NCBI RefSeq assembly: GCF_003431975.1
Contig: NZ_CP027116.1
Span: 682,001 to 746,000, forward strand
Source: Bacillus pumilus
Lineage (GTDB): Bacteria; Bacillota; Bacilli; Bacillales; Bacillaceae
Reading direction: 5' to 3'
DNA length: 64,000 nt
The notes beneath the pieces are model-generated. The model had not been told where the DNA came from. It was given only the letters and a program-made list of their open reading frames with translations, and did not search any database. Of the stretch, positions 44,106 through 52,516 are shown piece by piece (position 1 is the first letter of the stretch; each line of letters begins with the position of its first letter). Made by a program: the position numbers and the translations under genes.

Positions 44106-45434
44106 TTATGCTTCTACTTTATTGAAAAACTGTGGCAAATATTCCTTGTGTGCTTCTAGCATTTCATCTAGGATGCTTTTTGCAATGGCATCTGATGGGA
44201 CAAGCGGGTTGATCGTCATTGCGACAAGTGCTGTGTTGTAATCGCCTGTCACGGCTGCTTCAGCGGCTACACGTTCAAAGGATTTAATTTGAGAAATAAG
44301 TCCTTTGACAGCGACTGGCATCTCGCCAACAGCGATTGGTTTAGGGCCGTCTTTTGTGATGACGCAGTTCAGTTCAACAGCAGAATCATTTGGAATGTCA
44401 CTGATGGCACCATTGTTGATGGTGTTCACAGGCTGAATATCATGCTTGTCGTTATAAATCGATGCAATCAAGTTACAAGCGGCATCACTGTAGTAGGCAC
44501 CGCCTCGTTTTTCAAGCTGTGGCGGCTTGATATCAAGATCAGGGTCTTTGTAAAGCTCAAACAGGTCATTTTCTAGGGCACGAACGACTTCTGCACGAGT
44601 TCCTTCATTCTCTGCTGCTTTCTTTTCTTCAGCCAGCATATCACTTGTTTTGTAGTAGTAGCGGTGATATGGACAAGGAATCACGCCAAGCCCTTTTAAG
44701 AAATCAGCATTCCATGGAATGGCTTGAATGTTGTTCATTGACATCGTGGAGTTTGGATCTGCCATGTCTTCGATGACTTGATCCATGATGCTTTTGCCGT
44801 CTAAGAACACATTGAGTCCGAAGACCATATGGTTTAATCCAGCAAAGCTGACCTCGACTCTGCTTGCATCGACATCAAGGCCTTTGGCGATTCCCATACG
44901 AATGCCGATAGGCACGTTACATAAACCAACGACTTTGCGATGGTTTGAATAGCGAAGAACGGCTTCTGTGACCATACCAGCTGGATTTGTGAAATTCACA
45001 AGCCATGCGTCTGGGCACAGTTCTTCAATATCTTTGACAATATCAAGAATGACTGGAATGGTGCGAAGTCCTTTGAACAGACCTCCTGGACCATTCGTTT
45101 CTTGACCAATGACATCATATTTTAAAGGAATGCGTTCATCCTTCATACGTGCTTCAAGAAGTCCGACACGGAATTGTGTTGTAACGAAATCAGCGTCCAC
45201 AAGCGCTTTCCGGCGATCTAAAGTTAAATGAACCTCGATTGGAAGCCCTGCTTTTTTCACCATGCGTTTTGCAAGATTTCCGACGATCTCAAGCTTTTCT
45301 TTACCTGCTTCGATATCGACGAGCCAAAGTTCGCTTATTGGAAATTCCTCGTACCGTTTAATGAATCCTTCGACAAGTTCTGGTGTATAGCTTGATCCTC
45401 CGCCGATTGTGACAACCTTTAATCCTTTTGCCAT
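44106..45434 (-). CDS. licH: 6-phospho-beta-glucosidase LicH (GH4)
   Basis: 442-residue family 4 glycosidase that hydrolyses phosphorylated beta-glucosides using NAD+ and Mn2+. It has the NAD site TIGGGSSYTPELVEGF at the N-terminus, QETNGPGG, NFTNPAGMVTEA, and the metal ligands in GLCNVPIG and GLNHMVFG. It closely resembles B. subtilis LicH and not the GlvA alpha-glucosidase branch. The ATG at 45434 lies 6 bp after GGAGGTG; a GTG three codons earlier overlaps that site. Unlike the lic operon there is no PTS next to it, so substrate uptake must come from elsewhere. An RpiR regulator is divergent. Confidence 0.93.
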   Translation of the reverse strand: MAKGLKVVTIGGGSSYTPELVEGFIKRYEEFPISELWLVDIEAGKEKLEIVGNLAKRMVKKAGLPIEVHLTLDRRKALVDADFVTTQFRVGLLEARMKDERIPLKYDVIGQETNGPGGLFKGLRTIPVILDIVKDIEELCPDAWLVNFTNPAGMVTEAVLRYSNHRKVVGLCNVPIGIRMGIAKGLDVDASRVEVSFAGLNHMVFGLNVFLDGKSIMDQVIEDMADPNSTMSMNNIQAIPWNADFLKGLGVIPCPYHRYYYKTSDMLAEEKKAAENEGTRAEVVRALENDLFELYKDPDLDIKPPQLEKRGGAYYSDAACNLIASIYNDKHDIQPVNTINNGAISDIPNDSAVELNCVITKDGPKPIAVGEMPVAVKGLISQIKSFERVAAEAAVTGDYNTALVAMTINPLVPSDAIAKSILDEMLEAHKEYLPQFFNKVEA

Positions 45435-45633
45435 GTTCTGCACCTCCGAATAATGTAACGCGCAATGTTATAATAGAGAAAAGCTAATTCTTTTGTTTGT
45501 ACATCTATAGCTTATCGTGAGAGCATCTCGTGCGTAAATGACTTCAGCGTCTTTAGGCAAGGGTGCCCTATTTAGAGAATTGTTACATAAAAGAAACACA
45601 TTGTGACATGCTGTTGGAGAAAGGGGAAGTCAG

Positions 45634-46365
45634 ATGTTTTCAAGTGAGGTCATTTCCAGCTTTAATGAACTAGAAAGCGCTTTATACCGATACATCATGG
45701 AAAACAGTGAAAAGGTCGTCTATATGAGAATTCGGGACTTGGCAGATGCCGCTCATATTTCCACCTCGTCTGTCCTTCGCTTTTGCCGAAAAGTAAATTG
45801 TGAAGGCTTTTCAGAGTTTAAAGTGAAACTCAAAATGTATTTAGAATCAGAGCAGACACCTACTCTAAAAAGCACCCAGCACTTTTTGTATGAATTTATT
45901 GAACGTACACTAAAAGGGGACTTTGAAGGGAAGATTAAAGAGGCGGCAAGGCTCATTGCTGATGCAAAAAATGTGCTGTTTATCGGCACTGGCAGCTCTG
46001 GTATTTTGGCACAGTATGGGGCAAGGTATTTTTCAAGTCTTGAGAAATTTTCCTTTTACATCAATGATCCGTTTTTCCCGATGAATATGCAGTATTTAGA
46101 CAATAGTGTCACCATTGTGCTGTCTGTATCAGGGGAGAACCGAATTACGATTGATCATATTTCGAAGTTAAAAAGAGAAGGAAGCAAAATCATTAGTATT
46201 ACAAACAATCAGCACTGTACGGTTTCGCGCATTTCTGATTTAAATATTGCGTATTACGTGACAGACGAACGGGTACACAGAGCCAATATCACGACACAGG
46301 CACCCGTTGTGTATATACTAGAAGCAATGGCGCGTGTCATGTTCGCGATGTTAAAAGAAAAGTAA
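45634..46365 (+). CDS. MurR/RpiR family transcriptional regulator
   Basis: 243 residues: an N-terminal HTH_6 domain (about 1-75, with IRDLADAAHISTSSVLRFCRKV) and a C-terminal SIS sugar-phosphate-binding domain (about 100-230, with LFIGTGSSG and VSGENR). Divergent from licH, it probably senses a phosphorylated sugar and controls licH. A small inverted repeat, TAAC-N7-GTTA (about 45457-45471), near the licH leader is a candidate site. The ATG follows AGAAAGGGG. Confidence 0.87.
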   Translation: MFSSEVISSFNELESALYRYIMENSEKVVYMRIRDLADAAHISTSSVLRFCRKVNCEGFSEFKVKLKMYLESEQTPTLKSTQHFLYEFIERTLKGDFEGKIKEAARLIADAKNVLFIGTGSSGILAQYGARYFSSLEKFSFYINDPFFPMNMQYLDNSVTIVLSVSGENRITIDHISKLKREGSKIISITNNQHCTVSRISDLNIAYYVTDERVHRANITTQAPVVYILEAMARVMFAMLKEK

Positions 46366-47038
46366 AAGAGCCGCTGGAGGAGTCAGCTGCTCTATTTTTT
46401 TTTGCCTTATAAAAGCGAGGATGGCAATACCAGAGCAGACGAACACAAACAAACCGCCTAACAAATACACAAGTCTTGCGCCGAATGTATCCGCAATTAT
46501 TCCAACAAAGAAAATAGATAAACTGACAGACATAGAAGAGAGAACGTATTGAGCCGAATACACCTTTGATAACTCGTATTCCAGTAAACGAATAGCCGGC
46601 GATTTGAACAGATTGATAAAAAACGGAGGCTGTACTGTTCGCTTTCACAAGCTGATTTGCTGGCACAAGCATCGGCATGATGGCCTGTAATAAAGGGCTG
46701 ATGAACCCGCCTGTGATGGAAATCAAAACGAACGCACTAAACAGCCAGATCAGGTGCTGCTGAAAGAAATGAAATTGTGTCGTGAACACGACGAGCATCC
46801 CAATCCGTAAAAGAGGGACCCATTTCAATAGAAGATCGGCGTGAAAGTGAGCGGTCAAAACAGGAGAGATGAGCCCAGCCAATAGCTGACATAGTGTTCT
46901 TATGAGCGGAAATACAGCAGCATAGGCAACAGATTGTGTATCTTGATAAATAACTAACGTAATCGTCATCAAAAATAGAATATCACTTAGCATGAGAAGG
47001 CTTTTACTGCCTGTATAAAACCAAAACTTGTTTCCCAT
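46351..47038 (-). pseudogene. Decayed MFS transporter gene
   Basis: The frame from the ATG at 47038 (GAAGGAG upstream) encodes the first five or so membrane segments of an MFS protein, up to about IAGYSFTG, then runs into nonsense. The other minus-strand frame at 46351-46563 encodes the last two membrane segments and tail (SSMSVSLSIFFVGIIADTFG...). About half of a normal 400-residue protein is missing and the two parts are in different frames. This points to an internal deletion with a frameshift. The 3' end overlaps the RpiR gene terminator. Confidence 0.75.
46368..46402 (+). terminator. Terminator of the RpiR gene
   Basis: GAGCCGCTG (46368-46376) pairs with CAGCTGCTC (46384-46392) with one bulge-like mismatch and is followed by nine T. 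Confidence 0.7.
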
Positions 47039-47186
47039 ATCCAATCGACTCCTTCTTTTCAAAAACAAGTTCAGTATACCATGGTGATGAAGTACCCAGA
47101 GGATTTCCATTCAAAAATACATCTTAAGTATGAGAGGATTGTGATAAGCTAAATGAAACACATCGTAAGGAAAGGGGTTCAAATCA

Positions 47187-47666
47187 ATGAAAGTACTGCC
47201 AGCACATGAATTCTTGAATCAGCACAGCATCCCATATGAGATCAAAACATTTTCTTCCGAAACAGAGAAGGGAGCCGCAAATGTAGCAGCAGCCCTTGGT
47301 TTTCGCGAGAGACAAATGATTAAGACATTGATTTTTGAAACAGGGGAAGGGGAGCAGCTGCTTGTGATGGTTGGCGCAGACCAGCATATTAAGTCAGGGA
47401 AACTAAAGAAAGCGGCTGGCTCTCGTAATATTAAAATGGCATCACCAGAGAAGGTTCTGGAAGTGACAGGCTACCGAATTGGCTCAATACCGCCGTTTTG
47501 CTGGCAGCCAGAAGGCTTCCGCACCATCATCGAAGCTTCGCTATTAGAGGAAGAAGTATTAGGTGTTGGAGCAGGTGAATGGGGAAATGAAATACTGATC
47601 ACACCAGAACAATTAGTGAAAGCCTCAAAGGCTGTACCGTATGACATCGTGCAGCCAGCAGAATAG
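47187..47666 (+). CDS. YbaK/EbsC family aminoacyl-tRNA deacylase
   Basis: 159 residues of the YbaK/ProX editing-domain family, which clears mischarged tRNAs such as Cys-tRNA(Pro) in trans. The conserved lysine lies in MIKTLIF; VMVGADQHIKSGKLKKAAGS and the late GGG-like segment IGSIPPFCW also fit. Length is normal. The ATG follows AAGGAAAGGGG. It is alone and convergent with the LysR gene, sharing a terminator. Confidence 0.88.
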   Translation: MKVLPAHEFLNQHSIPYEIKTFSSETEKGAANVAAALGFRERQMIKTLIFETGEGEQLLVMVGADQHIKSGKLKKAAGSRNIKMASPEKVLEVTGYRIGSIPPFCWQPEGFRTIIEASLLEEEVLGVGAGEWGNEILITPEQLVKASKAVPYDIVQPAE

Positions 47667-47670
47667 AAAA

Positions 47671-47701
47671 AAGTGCCTGTTTCTCATGCAGGCACTTTTT
47701 T
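47671..47701. terminator. Convergent terminator
   Basis: AAGTGCCTG (47671-47679) and CAGGCACTT (47689-47697), with T-runs on both strands. Confidence 0.9.
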
Positions 47702-48608
47702 AATTTGCAGCCGGCTCCTTAAATGGACCGATATCTTTCATTTGCAGGAAGGCATCCACGGTTCTATTTTCTTCAAGGTCATTCGCCCGTTTGCAGATCA
47801 CAACAGGTCTGACGATTTCTATGCCTTCGATATATACACGCCCAATCTCTTTCCGCTTGAGACTGCCTTGAACCGCATCACGGGGAACAAGTGTGATCCC
47901 ATAGCCAGCTTTAATCATTTGAATCGCTTCATGAACACCGCTGAATTGTAAATCAACAGTCGGTTTTTTAATTCCTTTCGAGGTGAACAGGGAAAAGAGC
48001 TTATCTCTAGTGGAGCTGCCTTCTTCACGCATTAAAAAGGGCTCCTGACTCAGGTGCTCTAGCGGAACGGTTTTTCCGTTCAACAGATGGTCTGCTGGCA
48101 CAATAAAATCATAGCTTAAATTCGTCAAATGAGAGGTAACGATCTCCTCATGATGCAAATCTTCAATTACAGCGATGGCGACATCTGATTCATATTGAAG
48201 CAGGCTCTCTATCACTTGAGCGGAATTTCCGCTTTTTAATTCGATTTCTGTCTGTGGTGATGACGTTTTAAAAGCAGCCAGCCAATCAGGCAGTAAAAAG
48301 TTGAGTGGTACATAGGTAGAACCGATGCGGAGGCGCCCCTTCTTCCCGTTTTGTAATAGCGTGATCTGATATTCTACTTCCTTTTCAGCCTCAAACACTT
48401 GCCGGGCATAAGGATACAGCATCTTTCCCATTTCTGTGAGCGCAATGCCCCGACCGTTTCGTTTAAAAAGGCGAAAACCGATGTCTCGTTCAATGCTTCT
48501 AAGTTGAGCCGTTACAGCAGGCTGTGTCAAAGATAGTGCATCTGCAGTTTGTGTGACGCTTTTTGTCTCTGCGACCTTTGCAAAAATCCGAAGGGCGTGT
48601 AAATTCAA
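47700..48608 (-). CDS. LysR family transcriptional regulator
   Basis: 302 residues with an N-terminal LysR helix-turn-helix (SVTQTADALSLTQPAVTAQLRSIERDIGFRLF) and a periplasmic-binding-like effector domain. A TTG at 48608, 7 bp after AGGTGG, gives the usual LysR start MNLHALRIF; an upstream TTG would lie before that site. It is divergent from an MFS transporter with a palindrome between them, so it probably activates that gene and controls itself. The effector is unknown. Confidence 0.88.
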   Translation of the reverse strand: MNLHALRIFAKVAETKSVTQTADALSLTQPAVTAQLRSIERDIGFRLFKRNGRGIALTEMGKMLYPYARQVFEAEKEVEYQITLLQNGKKGRLRIGSTYVPLNFLLPDWLAAFKTSSPQTEIELKSGNSAQVIESLLQYESDVAIAVIEDLHHEEIVTSHLTNLSYDFIVPADHLLNGKTVPLEHLSQEPFLMREEGSSTRDKLFSLFTSKGIKKPTVDLQFSGVHEAIQMIKAGYGITLVPRDAVQGSLKRKEIGRVYIEGIEIVRPVVICKRANDLEENRTVDAFLQMKDIGPFKEPAAN

Positions 48609-48621
48609 CTTTGCACCACCT

Positions 48622-48636
48622 ATCAATTATTTTGAT
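48622..48636. promoter_or_regulatory. LysR-type operator
   Basis: ATCAA-N5-TTGAT palindrome in the divergent LysR/MFS gap, with a further ATCAA half-site at 48643-48647. Confidence 0.5.
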
Positions 48637-48711
48637 GGTTTAATCAAAAACATTCATTAGATTTATTATAAGGCATCCCTTATCGTAAAGGTAGTGAAGG
48701 GGGAAGAAAAA

Positions 48712-49920
48712 ATGGATCGTCGTCAAAAGCAAGTTGTGTCAATATCTCTCATCACAGCATTTGCACTCATTGGGGATTCCATGCTGTATATTGTTCTTCC
48801 GGTCTATTGGAAAGAGATCGGTCTATCATCCATTTGGGAGGTCGGATTACTGCTGTCTATCAACCGGTTCATTCGCATCCCGCTAGCGCCTGTCGTTTGG
48901 TGGCTTTATCGTTATATCCCAATGAAGACCGGGGTATTAATGGCTATTTTGATCGCGTCAGTGACCACGATATTATATGGGGTGAGTGGTTTTTGGATGC
49001 TGCTGATCTGCCGCTGCGCATGGGGGCTCGCTTGGACATTACTCCGAATGAGCGGGATGAGGGTTTTGGCTGAAATGGACGAAGGCTCACAAGGGCATTT
49101 GACAGGTCTATATAATGGGCTTTACCGGCTTGGTAGTTTATTTGGCATGTTATTTGGCGGGATTTTTGCAAGCTTGATTGGCTTCCAGTCTATGACACTC
49201 GTCTTTGGTTTACTCACATTGATGGGCGGCATTTTTTATGTATCTTTAGAAGAAATTGAAAAGAGCGAAGGCGGTCAGGTGTATATGGGCATCAAACAGA
49301 AATGGTTTTCACGAGATGTCGTAAAAATACTGATGACAGGCATGCTGATCGCTCTTATCATACAAGGTTTATTCGCATCAACGCTGAGTCATGTCATTGA
49401 AGCAAAGATCGATCAGAATGCATTTGTTCTTTTTGGTTTTGTCATCGGAGCTTCGGCTTTAAGCGGGGTCATTCAAGCAATCAGGTGGGGCTGGGAACCA
49501 TTTGTCGCCCCGAGAACAGGTAAATGGTTTGATCGGCTTGTGAAGAAGGAACAAATGCTTTGCTGGATGTTTCTTTCATTTGGAGGTCTCAGTTTTCTTG
49601 GGAGCGTGCTGAAAGTAAGCGGCTGGTTCCTTGTGTTGCTCCTTCTGATTCAGCTGCTGTCAACGGTCGTAACAACGTTTACCGATACACTGGCCTTTCG
49701 AAAAGCTTCTGCTCAAACAGATAAGAACCGATTTCTCGCCAGCTATTCTTTTGTTCAAGATATGGGCGCTGCTTTAGGACCTTTGTGCGGATATACGATG
49801 ATTCAGTTTTTCGGAACAAACAGCGTCTTTTGGTTGATGCTCATCATAAGCTTAATGCTTGTCAGCATGTGGGCTAGAGGTAGGCAGCTGCATGTTAGTG
49901 CACAAAATCAAGCAAGATAA
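48712..49920 (+). CDS. MFS transporter
   Basis: 402-residue major facilitator with about 12 hydrophobic segments. There is an RCAWGLAWTLLRMSG segment in TM4 and a repeated glycine-rich GLYRLGSLFGMLFGG in TM5. The substrate is not predictable. The ATG at 48712 lies behind AAGGGGGAAG; an in-frame GTG at 48694 overlaps that region. It is divergent from the LysR gene, its likely regulator. Confidence 0.85.
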   Translation: MDRRQKQVVSISLITAFALIGDSMLYIVLPVYWKEIGLSSIWEVGLLLSINRFIRIPLAPVVWWLYRYIPMKTGVLMAILIASVTTILYGVSGFWMLLICRCAWGLAWTLLRMSGMRVLAEMDEGSQGHLTGLYNGLYRLGSLFGMLFGGIFASLIGFQSMTLVFGLLTLMGGIFYVSLEEIEKSEGGQVYMGIKQKWFSRDVVKILMTGMLIALIIQGLFASTLSHVIEAKIDQNAFVLFGFVIGASALSGVIQAIRWGWEPFVAPRTGKWFDRLVKKEQMLCWMFLSFGGLSFLGSVLKVSGWFLVLLLLIQLLSTVVTTFTDTLAFRKASAQTDKNRFLASYSFVQDMGAALGPLCGYTMIQFFGTNSVFWLMLIISLMLVSMWARGRQLHVSAQNQAR

Positions 49921-49923
49921 AAA

Positions 49924-49955
49924 ACTGCCTCATGCAGCTGTTTGCAGGAGGCAGT
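49924..49955. terminator. Convergent terminator
   Basis: ACTGCCTC (49924-49931) and GAGGCAGT (49948-49955), with an A-run before it, so it acts best on the minus strand for the gene at 49965. Confidence 0.75.
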
Positions 49956-49964
49956 CAAGTTCTC

Positions 49965-51044
49965 TTATTCTATCTCTGAATCGTAGGCTTTTTGCGTCAG
50001 CTGGCTGACAACCTCTTTTAATCCATTTGGTTTATGAAATTCAACAGGTGTGCTTCCTTTTTCGAAGACGATTTGATCTGCTTCAATGAGCACGACATAT
50101 CGATTGTTGACCTTCGCAATATGGATCGAGTGGCCAAAGTCCGCTAGAAGTCCTTTGATTTCTGTTTCACCTAGCCGCATTTTCATTGTGATATCAGGGG
50201 TTTGTTCCACAATGTGAGAAGCTGCTAGTGTGACCTGTTCTGTATCGAGCGTTTCTCTAATTTCTCGCTTTTCACTTGCTTCCCATATTTCAAGGTCCTC
50301 TTCAAATTGCTTTAATTCTTCACTTTCATCCTGTAATGTTTCAAAAACCTGCTCCTGCACCATATTCATGACCTGTGATTTCATGATTTCAGGCATCGAT
50401 TCACCGTATTCGACGAATTTCAGAAAGTCCTCGAAATAGCGCGCGTGTGAGGATTGGTGAATTTTCACTTCAGCTTCCTCTGTCATGCCTTCTTCTGGCA
50501 TAAAAGGGTATTGAATCGATTTCATGTTTTTGGTTGTAATGGCCATTTCGACTTTTTTGATCAAGGTAGAAGTATCAGCGATAGAAGCGACTTTCTGTTC
50601 AAAATCGCATTTCATAATAAAGACAAAGGAGTCATCAAAATATTTTTTAGGAACGGCAGACGCAACTAAAAAAACGCCGCCTCTGACAGCACTTGTATCT
50701 AAATACGTGCGAACAAACTGTTCACTGCATTCATTAAATACTTCTTTTGTATCTGCATATCTCGTCTGATGAAATAAATTGTAGTTTGGATTTGAATCGA
50801 GCTCATGACCGGGTTCGACAATAAATCGGCCAATTTTGGTCGGTACTTGTTCAGATTTAGGGTGTCTGTCCACTTTTCGTTTGACGATTTTTTTTAGTTC
50901 ACCATCTAAAAAGTCCTTCAGCTCACTTTGTTCAAATTCCTCTTGATCTAATGTTTGGTAATGCTTGAACCGTTTATTTGCTTGTTCATCCTTGCCTTCG
51001 ATTTCTACGACAAAGAATGATAGAAAACGTATCGTAAAATCCAT
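49965..51044 (-). CDS. DUF3900-like protein of unknown function
   Basis: 359-residue soluble protein opening MDFTIRFLSFFVVEIEG, which I associate with the Bacillus DUF3900 family (from memory). It has an acidic helical middle (about 235-275) and a short C-terminal domain (MKMRLGETEIKGLLADFGH.., VLIEADQIVFEKG). There is no signal or membrane segment. It is transcribed from a strong sigma-A promoter at 51081-51109. No catalytic motif is apparent. Confidence 0.75.
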   Translation of the reverse strand: MDFTIRFLSFFVVEIEGKDEQANKRFKHYQTLDQEEFEQSELKDFLDGELKKIVKRKVDRHPKSEQVPTKIGRFIVEPGHELDSNPNYNLFHQTRYADTKEVFNECSEQFVRTYLDTSAVRGGVFLVASAVPKKYFDDSFVFIMKCDFEQKVASIADTSTLIKKVEMAITTKNMKSIQYPFMPEEGMTEEAEVKIHQSSHARYFEDFLKFVEYGESMPEIMKSQVMNMVQEQVFETLQDESEELKQFEEDLEIWEASEKREIRETLDTEQVTLAASHIVEQTPDITMKMRLGETEIKGLLADFGHSIHIAKVNNRYVVLIEADQIVFEKGSTPVEFHKPNGLKEVVSQLTQKAYDSEIE

Positions 51045-51080
51045 TGATTGGTCACCACTTTTTCTTCTTCGGATATGTTG

Positions 51081-51109
51081 AGTATAGAAAAAGGAGTGAA
51101 AATCGTCAA
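51081..51109 (-). promoter_or_regulatory. Promoter of the DUF3900-like gene
   Basis: On the minus strand: TTGACG (51104-51109), a 17-bp spacer and TATACT (51081-51086). Confidence 0.75.
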
Positions 51110-51163
51110 CGAATGGAGAAAGATCGTGTCATTATTTCCCGAGAAATGTTTAGTGAAAAACAC

Positions 51164-51192
51164 TTGATAATAATTATCATTATTGATAGAAT
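51164..51192 (+). promoter_or_regulatory. Fur box overlapping a + strand promoter
   Basis: TGATAATAATTATCA (51165-51179) is a perfect match to the Bacillus Fur 7-1-7 consensus TGATAATNATTATCA, with a partial extra repeat to 51188. On the + strand TTGATA (51164-51169), 17 bp and TAGAAT (51187-51192) form a promoter covered by the box. No + strand gene lies downstream before the terminator at 51548. Confidence 0.6.
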
Positions 51193-51205
51193 GATAAAAG
51201 AAAAG

Positions 51206-51225
51206 AAGGAACCTGCCAGTTCCTT
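51206..51225 (-). terminator. Terminator of the DUF1540-type gene
   Basis: AAGGAAC (51206-51212) and GTTCCTT (51219-51225), followed on the minus strand by a T-rich run. Confidence 0.7.
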
Positions 51226-51242
51226 CATCTCAGAAAAACGAC

Positions 51243-51392
51243 TTATTTTGTTTCAAATGTTTCGCAATCAGTGTCAGCATTGCGAGTCACGTCAGTCATT
51301 GTGTTTTTACCAATTTTAATGGTAGAAGCTGTACAGCTGTTATCAGCCCAAAAACGGCATGAGTTCACTTCACAAAGTACGTTTTGTGCCAT
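51243..51392 (-). CDS. Small Cys-containing DUF1540-type protein
   Basis: 49 residues: MAQNVLCEVNSCRFWADNSC is followed by a short polar part ending CETFETK. The pattern V-x-C-x(4)-C-x-F-W-x(4)-C-x-A matches DUF1540 proteins. The four cysteines (7, 12, 20, 44) could bind a metal. GGAGGTGA lies 7 bp before the ATG, a clear promoter lies upstream and a hairpin terminator follows. The function is unknown; the family is common in spore formers. Confidence 0.85.
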   Translation of the reverse strand: MAQNVLCEVNSCRFWADNSCTASTIKIGKNTMTDVTRNADTDCETFETK

Positions 51393-51506
51393 GGGAATTC
51401 ACCTCCGTGATTTGTATTGAGAATGAAGCAAGCTGCCACTTGGATTCATTCCATCTAGTAGTCTCTTAATAATAAGAGGCTGTTTGTGCTGTTGATGCAC
51501 ATGTTT

Positions 51507-51535
51507 ATCATACCATCTACCCTGATAATATACAA
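51507..51535 (-). promoter_or_regulatory. Promoter of the DUF1540-type gene
   Basis: Minus strand: TTGTAT (51530-51535), 17 bp and TATGAT (51507-51512). The roughly 110-nt leader contains two small hairpins, CTCTTA/TAAGAG near 51473-51490 and GAATGA/TCATTC ending close to the ribosome binding site. Confidence 0.65.
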
Positions 51536-51547
51536 TTTAAACTTTGA

Positions 51548-51580
51548 AAGAGCGAGAATACAAATCTCGCTCTTTTTTTA
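51548..51580 (+). terminator. Orphan + strand terminator
   Basis: AAGAGCGAGA (51548-51557) and TCTCGCTCTT (51565-51574), followed by seven T on the + strand. No + strand gene ends here; the nearest upstream + element is the promoter at 51164-51192. Confidence 0.8.
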
Positions 51581-51747
51581 TTTATAAAAATAGTTAAATG
51601 CTAGGTGGCACCCTCTCTCATTTCGACATATGAATAGAGTAGATTCAAAACCTGATGTTGGACAAAGTATGAGGGTACATGTACTGATTTTCCGCATAAG
51701 GATAAGGTTTTCAATCAAAAATTTTCATAGAGAGATGAGGGGAGAAG
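51581..51747 (+). other. Leader region before the yfn operon
   Basis: No coding sequence or clear sigma-A promoter was seen. Two CATA-containing A/T stretches (about 51626 and 51700) recall late-sporulation -10 elements but do not fit the sigma-K consensus spacing, so no call is made. Confidence 0.4.
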
Positions 51748-52512
51748 ATGAAAGCAGTCATTCTCTGCGGAGGAAAGGGAACGAGAATGAGTGAGGTCAC
51801 ACAAGCGCTTCCTAAACCACTTGCTATGATCGGAGATCGGCCTATTCTTTGGCATATTATGAAAATCTATCAGTATTACGGAGTAGATGAGTTTATCTTG
51901 TTGCTTGGATATAAAGGAGAGAAGATTAAAGAATATTTCCTGAACTACGACTGGCGGCATCACAGCATGAAGCTGGATATGGCGACAGGGGAAATGAAGC
52001 TTTTAGGAAAGTCAGAGAACTGGAAAATCACCTTTTTAGATACGGGCGAGAATACGATGACAGGTGGACGGTTAAAGCTGGCACAGGATTACATTGGAGA
52101 TGAGACATTCATGATGACGTATGGTGATGGACTGGCCAATGTCAATATGTTTCATTTGCTGAAACGCCATCAGGATCTTGGCGCTGCAGCGACTGTCACA
52201 GGAATTGAAAAGAAGTCACAGTATGGGACGTTGAAGGTATATAACGGGATGGCACAATCCTTCTCTGAGAAGACAGACAGTATCGGGATGATCAATGGAG
52301 GATTTTTTGTGTTGTCTCCAAAGGTATTTGACTATTTGACAGACGATGATCAATGTGTGTTTGAAGAAGAACCGCTTCAAAATCTGGCGAATGATGGAGA
52401 GCTTGCGGTTTATGAGCATCACGGATTTTGGACAGCGATCGATACGTATAAGAACTTGAAGGAAATCAATGGCATGTGGACAAATGGAAAACAACCATGG
52501 AAGGTTTGGTGA
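51748..52512 (+). CDS. yfnH: Glucose-1-phosphate cytidylyltransferase
   Basis: 254-residue nucleotidyltransferase with the N-terminal [20 protein letters not shown] and [13 protein letters not shown] motifs, then [19 protein letters not shown] and the C-terminal [13 protein letters not shown] of RfbF-type enzymes. It makes CDP-glucose from CTP and glucose-1-phosphate. It is the first gene of a five-gene operon in the order of B. subtilis yfnHGFED, which supplies a deoxy sugar and glycosyltransferases for spore-surface polysaccharide. GAGGGGAGA precedes the ATG. Confidence 0.9.
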   Translation: MKAVILCGGKGTRMSEVTQALPKPLAMIGDRPILWHIMKIYQYYGVDEFILLLGYKGEKIKEYFLNYDWRHHSMKLDMATGEMKLLGKSENWKITFLDTGENTMTGGRLKLAQDYIGDETFMMTYGDGLANVNMFHLLKRHQDLGAAATVTGIEKKSQYGTLKVYNGMAQSFSEKTDSIGMINGGFFVLSPKVFDYLTDDDQCVFEEEPLQNLANDGELAVYEHHGFWTAIDTYKNLKEINGMWTNGKQPWKVW

Positions 52513-52516
52513 CGGC

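Noticed and set aside
51044..51319. + strand frame of 91 codons across the Fur box
   Set aside because: No ribosome binding site before any start, and the product has low complexity and no known features. The region is better explained as promoter plus possible antisense RNA.
51690..51747. Sigma-K promoter before yfnH
   Set aside because: CATA-containing stretches are present, but their spacing does not match CATANNNTA and no convincing -35 was found.
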